Source: an uncultured Clostridium sp. (GTDB lineage Bacteria > Bacillota > Clostridia > TANB77 > CAG-508). Taken from it: a stretch of 6,037 nt of DNA. The DNA is taken from contig USOM01000060.1 of the NCBI GenBank assembly GCA_900556345.1, positions 1 through 6,037 on the forward strand, written 5' to 3'. The notes beneath the pieces were generated by a model. That model was not told the DNA's origin and searched no databases. It saw only the letters and a list, made by a program, of their open reading frames with translations. A program made the position numbers and the translations under genes. Within the stretch, counting starts at the first letter, position 1; each line of letters starts with the position of its first letter. This document shows positions 1 to 5,126 of this stretch, piece after piece.

Positions 1-1
1 G

Positions 2-545
2 CTAGAAGCGGTATTTACGAGTGTAACAGCCAGAACTACAGGATTTTCAACAATAAATATGGCAGGAACTTTACCTATTACAAAACTAATAATATCATTT
101 CTTATGATAATAGGAGGAGCACCACGGTTCAACCTCTGGCGGAATAAGAATTACATCAATTGCAATTTTAGCTTTAACTGTAAGGGCGACTCTTAGAAAT
201 AAAAAAGATGTAGTTGTTTATTATAAAAAAATTGATTTACAAACTATAAGACAAGCAATAACAAATATTGTTATATGTGCAATGCTAGTTTTAATATCAA
301 TGTTTATAATGGAAAAAGTGCAAATAATGAGACTTGATAATAACTTATTTATGTGCGCATCAGCTTTTTCGGCAACAGGCTTATCTGTTACAAATGTAGC
401 TAAGATGAATTTTGCATCTAAAGTAATTTTAGAGGCTTTAATGTATATAGGAAGAGTTGGTCCAATTTCGATACTTTCTATTCTTATTTTTAAGAAAAAG
501 GAAAACCAAAATATCGAATATGTTTCAGGAAATGTTATGTTATAG
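2..545 (+). CDS. ktrB: KtrB/TrkH-family potassium channel subunit, C-terminal part, with +1 frameshift
   Basis: This is the membrane pore subunit of a Ktr/Trk potassium uptake system; its 5' end lies outside the window. Reading 2-124, skipping C125, then reading 126-542 gives about 180 residues. They carry the family's landmarks: the third-repeat filter TARTTGFST (residues about 9-17), the glycine-rich PGSTSGGI (about 41-48), the fourth-repeat filter SATGLSV (about 123-129) and GRVGP (about 150-154). Without the shift, the upstream frame ends at a TAG at 194-196. The break falls exactly between P and G of PGSTSGG, where an in-frame CGG stands at 125-127. Conservation on both sides argues against a decayed pseudogene. 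The stop overlaps the ribosome binding site of ktrA, so the two genes are co-translated partners. The family call is firm; KtrB rather than TrkH is inferred from the ktrA neighbour. Confidence 0.9.
125..128 (+). other. Putative +1 frameshift site CGGT in ktrB
   Basis: The in-frame sequence is CCA-CGG-TTC. Family conservation requires CCA-GGT-TCA (Pro-Gly-Ser), so one extra C at 125 must be skipped. An AGGAGG-like run lies at 112-117, about 7 bases upstream. The other two sites do not have this, so I do not treat it as a shared stimulator. Whether the C is real or a base-calling error cannot be decided from the sequence alone. Confidence 0.85.
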
Positions 546-549
546 GAGG
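544..549 (+). promoter_or_regulatory. Ribosome binding site of ktrA overlapping the ktrB stop
   Basis: AGGAGG starts inside the TAG stop of ktrB (543-545) and sits 8 bases before the ktrA ATG at 558. This arrangement suggests coupled translation of the two transporter subunits. Confidence 0.85.
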
Positions 550-557
550 ATAAAGTT

Positions 558-983
558 ATGAAGAAACAATGTATAGTTATAGGTTTAGGAATTTATGGAA
601 TGAATGTTGCAAGAAAACTTTCAGAAGAAGGTATGGAAGTTTTTGCAATTGATAAAGATATGAGATTAGTAGAACGTGCAAGTAATTTTGCAACGAAAGC
701 GGTTTGTATGGATATTACTAATATTGATGCTTTTGATGGTATTCCTGTTGGAGATTTTGATGTTGGTGTTGTTGGAATTGGGGAAAGTGTGTCTGTTAGC
801 ATTATTACATGTTTAGCTTTAAAAGAAGCGGGTGTTAATTATGTTATTGCAAAAGCAGGTGATAAGCTTCATAAAAGGATTTTAGAGAAAATTGATGTTG
901 ATGAGATTGTACTTCCAGAGGAGTATTTGGGAGTTATGACTGCTAAGAGTATTTTGGAGAGCAAGGATTTGAAAAAGGTGTAA
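558..983 (+). CDS. ktrA: Short KtrA/TrkA-like NAD-binding potassium channel regulator (RCK_N only)
   Basis: This is the cytosolic regulatory subunit that binds NAD(H) or ATP/ADP and gates KtrB. The 141-residue product shows a Rossmann fold: GLGIYG at 9-14 after the first strand, an acidic D32 at the end of the second strand (FAIDKD) for ribose contact, and the family segment HKRILEKIDVDEIVLPE at 105-121. Typical KtrA proteins are about 220 residues, with a C-terminal RCK_C ligand-binding domain. Here the protein stops right after the RCK_N domain, and none of the three frames after 983 resembles RCK_C. A terminator built into the stop codon suggests the short form is the real end and not a sequencing break. 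Third codon positions are noticeably T-rich compared with the A-ending genes downstream. Start chosen from the strong AGGAGG 8 bases upstream. Confidence 0.88.
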   Translation: MKKQCIVIGLGIYGMNVARKLSEEGMEVFAIDKDMRLVERASNFATKAVCMDITNIDAFDGIPVGDFDVGVVGIGESVSVSIITCLALKEAGVNYVIAKAGDKLHKRILEKIDVDEIVLPEEYLGVMTAKSILESKDLKKV

Positions 984-1003
984 TTTTTGTTACATCTTTT
1001 TTT
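972..1003 (+). terminator. Rho-independent terminator of ktrB-ktrA
   Basis: A 12-base arm at 972-983 pairs with 990-1001 (one G-U pair) around a 6-base loop, and a T-run follows through 1003. The arm includes the last codons and the TAA stop of ktrA, so the gene end and the terminator are fused. Confidence 0.8.
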
Positions 1004-1082
1004 GCTATCTGTAAGCTCTTAAGTAGCAGTATTACTGAGATTGAGAATTCATTCTACAAGTTATAGAAAAAAATCATAAAAA

Positions 1083-1096
1083 CGAACAAATTTTCT
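1083..1096 (+). promoter_or_regulatory. Degenerate LexA/DinR-like box upstream of the -35
   Basis: CGAAC-AAAT-TTTCT matches the Gram-positive SOS box GAACN4GTTC with one mismatch in the right half (TTTC). It lies about 8 bases upstream of the -35 hexamer and 66 bases, centre to centre, from the better box at 1149. Taken alone it would be weak; it is listed because of the second site. Confidence 0.35.
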
Positions 1097-1104
1097 AAAA
1101 ACTA

Positions 1105-1133
1105 TTGACAAGATAAAAAAATAGATATATAAT
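1105..1133 (+). promoter_or_regulatory. Consensus sigma-A promoter of the YgjP-like gene
   Basis: TTGACA at 1105-1110 and TATAAT at 1128-1133 are separated by exactly 17 bases, matching the consensus at all twelve positions. Transcription should start near 1140, giving a leader of about 48 bases before the ATG at 1188. So strong a promoter on a single-gene unit implies tight control by a repressor; see the operator at 1149. Confidence 0.88.
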
Positions 1134-1148
1134 CCATAATGTCAAAAG

Positions 1149-1162
1149 CGAACAAGAGTTCA
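1149..1162 (+). promoter_or_regulatory. Putative LexA (SOS) operator
   Basis: CGAAC-AAGA-GTTCA contains a perfect GAAC-N4-GTTC inverted repeat (1150-1161), the core of the Bacillus/Clostridium LexA (DinR) box. It begins about 9 bases after the predicted transcription start, where a bound repressor would block initiation or escape. The pattern match is seen directly; binding by LexA is inferred. Confidence 0.6.
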
Positions 1163-1187
1163 TAAACAATTTAAGGAGGATTATATT

Positions 1188-1703
1188 ATGGTAAAATTAT
1201 TAAGAAGAAATAAAATAGAAGAAGAACTAGGAAAAAATGTAAAGATTTTTGGAAAAACAATATCAGTAAATGTTATATATAGTAAAATCAAAAATCCAGA
1301 ATTAGATTTAGTTGGAAATATCATAAATGTATATCTTCCAAGCAAATATAAAAGAAATGGAAATGTAGGAATAGTAAAACTTGCAATAGAAAAAATGTAT
1401 CAAGAAATAGCAAGGGTAGAAATAGAAAATGTAATGGAAGAAACAAGAATAAAAATGAATGGTTTAGCACCAGAAAATTATGTTATAAGAAGAATACCAA
1501 ATAAACTTGCAAAAACAATAGATATGAAAACAATAATTATAAATCCAGAAATTGTAAAATATGATAAAAAGGTTTTAAAATATGTAGTATTACACGAATT
1601 TTGTCATTTAAAATACAAAACACATTCTAAAGGATTTTTTGAAATGATGGAAAGATATATGGAAGATTATGATTATTATGATTGTATATTAAATGTAGCG
1701 TAA
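1188..1703 (+). CDS. YgjP-like (DUF45/M48-related) zinc metallopeptidase
   Basis: The 171-residue protein ends in a gluzincin-type active site: HEFCH (136-140) followed by H146 in the arrangement HExxHx5H, then SKGFFEMMERYMEDY, which matches the C-terminus of the YgjP-like family (HS..FW......PDY). A strand with IIINPEIVKY precedes it, as in the family. The RWGSC motif usual upstream of that strand is absent; the equivalent stretch reads RRIPNKLAKT. No signal peptide or membrane segment is visible, so it is probably cytosolic. The family is structurally related to the SprT and WLM proteases, some of which repair DNA-protein crosslinks; a similar role here is only inferred from the LexA-like operator in front. 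The start is supported by AAGGAGGA at 1173-1180, 7 bases before the ATG. It is a single-gene unit, and no convincing terminator follows it. Confidence 0.8.
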   Translation: MVKLLRRNKIEEELGKNVKIFGKTISVNVIYSKIKNPELDLVGNIINVYLPSKYKRNGNVGIVKLAIEKMYQEIARVEIENVMEETRIKMNGLAPENYVIRRIPNKLAKTIDMKTIIINPEIVKYDKKVLKYVVLHEFCHLKYKTHSKGFFEMMERYMEDYDYYDCILNVA

Positions 1704-1731
1704 ATTTATAATAATTAAATTCGTATACCTC

Positions 1732-1761
1732 TTGACATTACCAAACCTAAAATGATATACT
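1732..1761 (+). promoter_or_regulatory. Sigma-A promoter of rny, extended -10
   Basis: TTGACA (1732-1737) and TATACT (1756-1761) are 18 bases apart, and TGA at 1753-1755 gives an extended -10. Transcription should start near 1768, leaving a leader of almost 90 bases that is nearly all A/T. Confidence 0.75.
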
Positions 1762-1766
1762 TAGGT
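1745..1766 (+). repeat. Inverted repeat ACCTAA-N10-TTAGGT around the rny -10
   Basis: A perfect 6-base inverted repeat (1745-1750 and 1761-1766) flanks the -10 hexamer, with CC and GG near its outer ends. Its position suits a dimeric regulator that occludes the promoter, but I recognise no specific regulator's site, and short repeats of this kind do arise by chance. Confidence 0.35.
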
Positions 1767-1843
1767 GGTAGAAAAATATATTTAATAAAAAAGACAAGTT
1801 TTAATATATATATTTATTCGCACATTGAAAATTAAATAAGAAA

Positions 1844-1849
1844 GAGGTG
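1844..1849 (+). promoter_or_regulatory. Ribosome binding site that selects the second ATG of rny
   Basis: GAGGTG lies only 1 base before the ATG at 1851 but 7 bases before the in-frame ATG at 1857. Normal spacing therefore favours 1857, making the protein begin MNSLIII rather than MIMNSL. Confidence 0.7.
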
Positions 1850-1856
1850 TATGATT

Positions 1857-3398
1857 ATGAACAGTTTAATCATAATCGCGACTTTCTTAATCTCTCTAGC
1901 AATAGGAATAGTTGTTGGAATGACAATTAGAAAAAAAATTGCTGAATCTAAAATTGAAAGTGCAGAACAAGAAGCTAAAAGAGTAGTAGACTTAGCAAAA
2001 GTCGAAGCAGAAAACATGAAAAAAGAAGAAATATTCAAAGCAAAAGAAGAAATTATGAATAGCAGAAAAGAATTAGATCAAGAGATTAAAGAAAGAAGAA
2101 GCGAGGTACAAAAACAAGAATCAAGAATGATTCAAAAAGAAGAAAATTTAGACAGACGTTCAGAAAATCTAGAAAAGAAAGAAAGAGATTTAGATAAAGA
2201 ATATCAAAGTCTAGAAAATCAAAAAGAAGAAGTAAATAAAGTTTATGAAAAACAGGTTGAAGAACTTCAAAAAATAGCCTCATTAAGTAAAGACGAGGCA
2301 AGAGAATATTTGCTTAATGAAATGGATAAAGAAATAACAACGGAAAAGGCAAAACTAATTAGAGAATTAAACCAAAAAGCAAAAGAAGATGCAAATAAAA
2401 ATGCTAAGGAAATCATATCATATGCAGTACAAAAGTGTGCAGCAGACCACACATCTGAAACAACAGTATCAATAGTTAGTCTTCCAAGTGATGAAATGAA
2501 GGGAAGAATAATAGGAAGAGAAGGAAGAAATATAAAGGCATTAGAAACCTTAACAGGAATCGACCTAATAATTGATGATACTCCAGAAGCTGTAATTTTA
2601 TCTGGATTTGATCCATTAAGAAGAGAAGTTGCAAGAATAGCTCTTGAAAAACTAATCGACGATGGAAGAATACATCCAGCAAAAATCGAAGAAATGGTAG
2701 AAAAAGCAAAAGAAGAGCTAAATACTATCATAAAAGAAGAAGGAGAAAGAGCAGCACTAGAAACAGGAGTAAATAATCTTCATCCAGATATAATAAGACT
2801 ACTTGGTAAACTAAAATATAGAACAAGCTATGGTCAAAACGTGCTAAGTCACTCTATAGAAGTATCAAACTTAGCTAGAATAATGGCAGAAGAATTAGGA
2901 CTAGATGCAAAAAGAGCAAGAAGAGCAGGTCTATTACACGATATTGGAAAAGCATTAGACCACGATATGGAGGGAACACACGTACAAATAGGTGTAGACA
3001 TTCTTAAAAAATATAAAGAAAATCCACTTATAATAAATGCTGTAGAAGCACATCACGGAGATGTAGAACCACAAACATTAGAAGCAGTTTTAGTACAAGC
3101 AGCAGATGCAATATCAGCATCAAGACCAGGAGCAAGAAGAGAAACATTAGAAGCATACATAAAGAGACTAGAAAATCTAGAATCAATTGCTGATTCATTC
3201 GATGGTGTTGAAAAATCATTTGCAATTCAAGCAGGACGTGAAGTTAGAATAATAGTAAAACCAGACAGAATTACAGATGACCAAATGACAGTATTAGCTA
3301 GAGATGTTTCAAAACGTATAGAAGATGAAATGGACTATCCAGGACAAATAAAAGTAAATATTATAAGAGAAAAACGTGTTGTTGATTATGCAAAATAG
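1857..3398 (+). CDS. rny: Ribonuclease Y (endoribonuclease, KH-HD)
   Basis: RNase Y is a membrane-anchored endoribonuclease that starts decay and processing of many mRNAs in Firmicutes. The 513-residue protein (family about 520) has all domains in order: an N-terminal membrane helix (about 2-22), a long charged coiled coil (about 33-183), a KH RNA-binding domain with the GxxG loop in GRIIGREGRN (216-225), and an HD phosphohydrolase domain with H332 (HSIEVSN), H361-D362 (LLHDIGKA), H399-H400 (EAHHGD) and D417 (AADAISASRPGARRE), followed by the conserved C-terminal domain. All expected catalytic residues are present and the frame is intact. Arginine is encoded by AGA and CGT only. The gene has its own promoter and a strong terminator, so it is probably monocistronic. 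Start 1857 was preferred over 1851 from ribosome-binding-site spacing. Confidence 0.97.
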   Translation: MNSLIIIATFLISLAIGIVVGMTIRKKIAESKIESAEQEAKRVVDLAKVEAENMKKEEIFKAKEEIMNSRKELDQEIKERRSEVQKQESRMIQKEENLDRRSENLEKKERDLDKEYQSLENQKEEVNKVYEKQVEELQKIASLSKDEAREYLLNEMDKEITTEKAKLIRELNQKAKEDANKNAKEIISYAVQKCAADHTSETTVSIVSLPSDEMKGRIIGREGRNIKALETLTGIDLIIDDTPEAVILSGFDPLRREVARIALEKLIDDGRIHPAKIEEMVEKAKEELNTIIKEEGERAALETGVNNLHPDIIRLLGKLKYRTSYGQNVLSHSIEVSNLARIMAEELGLDAKRARRAGLLHDIGKALDHDMEGTHVQIGVDILKKYKENPLIINAVEAHHGDVEPQTLEAVLVQAADAISASRPGARRETLEAYIKRLENLESIADSFDGVEKSFAIQAGREVRIIVKPDRITDDQMTVLARDVSKRIEDEMDYPGQIKVNIIREKRVVDYAK

Positions 3399-3406
3399 AA
3401 AAAAAT

Positions 3407-3441
3407 AAAAAATCCCAGAATTATAATTTCTGGGATTTTTT
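3407..3441 (+). terminator. Strong Rho-independent terminator of rny
   Basis: A 14-base perfect stem (3407-3420 with 3428-3441) has the core TCCCAGAA/TTCTGGGA and a 7-base loop, and ends in six Ts. The A-tract on the 5' arm would also let it work in the reverse direction. The next promoter starts 2 bases after it. Confidence 0.92.
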
Positions 3442-3442
3442 A

Positions 3443-3471
3443 TTTACAATTATAAATTTTTAGTATATAAT
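3443..3471 (+). promoter_or_regulatory. Sigma-A promoter of the M50 peptidase gene
   Basis: TTTACA (3443-3448) and TATAAT (3466-3471) have a 17-base spacer, a mismatch of one base to consensus. The -35 directly abuts the rny terminator. Transcription should start near 3478, giving a leader of about 35 bases with GGAGG at 3504-3508 before the ATG at 3513. Confidence 0.75.
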
Positions 3472-3512
3472 ACCCAAAAAAAGAAAAAGATAAAATCTAG
3501 AATGGAGGAAAA

Positions 3513-4244
3513 ATGTATTTTGATAAAAGAACATTATATATAATAATGGCAATAATGGTCCTATGGGGGCTATCAAGTTATTTAACAAATGTGAACGCAT
3601 TACTAGGACTTTTATACACAATCCCAGGAGTATTAATAGCTATAACATTCCACGAATTTGCACACGCAAAAGTAGCAGATATGTTAGGAGATGATACTCC
3701 AAGAAGAGAAGGAAGAATATCATTAAATCCTTTAGCACATATAGATCCAATAGGATTTATAATGTTATTATTTGCAGGATTTGGATGGGGAAAGCCAGTA
3801 AATGTAAATCCAAGAAATTATAATAGAGATATCTCAATGGAAAAGGCAGATGCAATAGTATCAATTGCAGGGCCAGCAATGAATATGATTTTAGCAATAG
3901 TATTTACAGCAATATATTTCATAATTTATAAAATAGCTGGAAAAATAGTATTAACAAATACGGTACTTTCAATTATTATGGTAATGATAAAATACACAAT
4001 AACATTAAATATAGGACTTGGAATTTTTAACTTAATTCCATTACCACCATTAGATGGATCAAAAGTAATAAAACCATTTTTACCTTATAATGCAAAGCAA
4101 TGGTTTGAGGACAATGAAAGAATTTTTTACATAATATTTGTTGTATTATGGATAACAGGAATTGCGGGAACAATAATTTCTCCAATAATAAATGTTGTAT
4201 ATAATGGAATATTTAATTTAGCACATATAATCTTTAAAATATAG
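3513..4244 (+). CDS. Site-2-protease-like M50 intramembrane metallopeptidase
   Basis: This is a polytopic membrane zinc peptidase of the M50/S2P family, the short type lacking a PDZ domain (YwhC-like). The 243 residues contain the zinc-binding motif HEFAH (H47, E48, H51) inside a membrane helix and the second metal-ligand motif NLIPLPPLDG (173-182, ligand D181). Between them lies the family segment GWGKPVNVNP (91-100). About five to six hydrophobic helices can be seen (roughly 8-24, 28-50, 78-92, 112-140, 148-176, 203-230). The length is normal and the frame intact. Substrates are unknown; members of this group cleave membrane-embedded segments of regulators, but nothing here names a target. 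It differs from SpoIVFB by context and by lacking a CBS domain. It has its own promoter, and a promoter also precedes the next gene, so it is probably transcribed alone. Confidence 0.92.
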   Translation: MYFDKRTLYIIMAIMVLWGLSSYLTNVNALLGLLYTIPGVLIAITFHEFAHAKVADMLGDDTPRREGRISLNPLAHIDPIGFIMLLFAGFGWGKPVNVNPRNYNRDISMEKADAIVSIAGPAMNMILAIVFTAIYFIIYKIAGKIVLTNTVLSIIMVMIKYTITLNIGLGIFNLIPLPPLDGSKVIKPFLPYNAKQWFEDNERIFYIIFVVLWITGIAGTIISPIINVVYNGIFNLAHIIFKI

Positions 4245-4289
4245 GAAAATTTAATAAAAAAATATTTTAAATTTAAAGAGAAATTTTTA

Positions 4290-4318
4290 TTGAAAAAAAA
4301 TATAAGTTATGATACACT
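4290..4318 (+). promoter_or_regulatory. Promoter of the phosphatase-kinase operon
   Basis: TTGAAA (4290-4295) and TACACT (4313-4318) are 17 bases apart, with TGA just before the -10 (extended -10). Start of transcription is expected near 4325. AGAGGTG at 4336-4342 then precedes the ATG at 4348 by 5 bases. Confidence 0.65.
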
Positions 4319-4347
4319 TTTATATGTAAAGAAAAAGAGGTGACACA

Positions 4348-5086
4348 ATGGTAAAAGGATATGCTAAATCCGATATAGGAAAAGCAAGAGATACAAACCA
4401 AGACAGTTATTATATTACAGATGACCAATTTTCTAATATACAATTATATATATTAGCAGATGGAATGGGTGGATGTAATGCTGGAGAAATAGCAAGTAAA
4501 TTAGCAGTAGCATGTAGCAGAAGTTATATAGAAAATAATTTAAAAGATACCCCAAAAGACAAAGAAAGTTTAATACAACTTATTCGGAAGCAGTGTAGAA
4601 TATGCCAATATGGTTGTGTATGAAAAATCATTAGAAAATAAAGAATATGAAGGAATGGGTACTACTTTAGAAGTATGTTTAATATATAATAGTAGGGCCT
4701 ATATTGCACACATTGGTGATAGTAGAATTTTTAGAATACGTAAAGGATTGATAAGGCAACTAACACAAGACCATAGTTATGTACAAACATTGGTAAAAGA
4801 AGGAACAATTACAAAAGAAGAAGCCAAACATCATCCAAAGAAAAATATGCTTACAAAAGCATTAGGATGTAATGCTTTTGTTGAACCAGATGTAATGGTA
4901 AGAGGATTCCAAAAAGAAGATGCATTAGTTATATGTTCAGATGGTTTAACAAATATGGTAAGCAAAGAAGAAATATTTAATTTAGTAACAAACAATTTTG
5001 AAACAGCTCCAAAAGAACTTGTAGATTTGGCAAATCAAAATGGAGGAATAGATAATATAACGGTTATAACAATAAAAAATCTATAA
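4348..5086 (+). CDS. prpC: PP2C-family Ser/Thr protein phosphatase (PrpC/Stp) with +1 frameshift
   Basis: This metal-dependent phosphatase reverses phosphorylation by the adjacent PrkC-type kinase. Reading 4348-4584, skipping C4585, then reading from 4586 to the TAA at 5084-5086 gives 245 residues (B. subtilis PrpC is about 250). All PP2C motifs are present across both parts: NQD (17-19), DGMGG (38-42), GMGTT (102-106), HIGDSR (121-126), DHS (141-143), SDGL (197-200) and GGIDN (232-236). Metal-binding aspartates D19, D38, D198 and D235 are all there. Without the shift the first frame ends with TGA at 4621-4623, after DGMGG only. The shift must lie between about 4574 and 4623; the exact point at C4585 is inferred from the CGG pattern, since this helix is poorly conserved. 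The gene opens the operon; prkC follows after 40 bases. Confidence 0.9.
4585..4588 (+). other. Putative +1 frameshift site CGGA in the phosphatase gene
   Basis: The in-frame sequence is ATT-CGG-AAG. Skipping C4585 gives ATT-GGA-AGC and joins LIQLI to GSSVEYANMVVYEK, restoring a helix ending in the family's AN..VY pattern. Other nearby shift points are possible: frame 3 locally reads YSEAV, which also looks helical but needs two separate changes. So this is the least certain of the three sites in exact position, though not in existence. Confidence 0.7.
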
Positions 5087-5099
5087 AAATATAGATTTT
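5076..5099 (+). terminator. AT-rich intercistronic hairpin, possible attenuator
   Basis: AAAATCTATA (5076-5085) pairs perfectly with TATAGATTTT (5090-5099) around AAAA. It overlaps the phosphatase stop codon. With only one G-C pair in each half-turn and no T-run beyond the stem, it is at best a weak terminator; it may trim expression of the kinase or protect mRNA ends. Confidence 0.4.
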
Positions 5100-5126
5100 A
5101 CATTCAAAAGAAAGGAATGTTAAAGA

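Noticed and set aside
112..117. AGGAGG before the ktrB CGG as a Shine-Dalgarno-type frameshift stimulator, as in prfB.
   Set aside because: It encodes the conserved GG of the motif, and the other two sites lack a comparable element.
1027..1055. Two short palindromes, CAGTATTACTG (1027-1037) and AGAATTCATTCT (1044-1055), between ktrA and the YgjP-like gene.
   Set aside because: They are short, AT-rich and too far upstream of the promoter to be tied to a known regulator; chance is likely.
1703..1721. AATTTA...TAAATT repeat after the YgjP-like stop as a terminator.
   Set aside because: Only six A-T pairs, no T-run; expected by chance in DNA of this composition.
1767..1856. A riboswitch or other structured RNA in the rny leader.
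   Set aside because: The sequence is almost all A/T with no convincing conserved stems or known motif.
2267..2731. Open frame on the minus strand inside rny (154 codons) and similar reverse-strand frames.
   Set aside because: It is the antisense shadow of a fully conserved rny, low-complexity in translation, with no ribosome binding site or recognisable domain.
4247..4274. AAATTTAA...TTAAATTT inverted repeat after the M50 gene as a terminator.
   Set aside because: The stem has no G-C pair and no T-run follows; not a credible terminator.
4348..4623. Two separate genes for the phosphatase halves (4348-4623 and 4610-5086).
   Set aside because: PP2C motifs are split between the frames, the metal site needs both halves, and no ribosome binding site precedes the second ATG at 4610.
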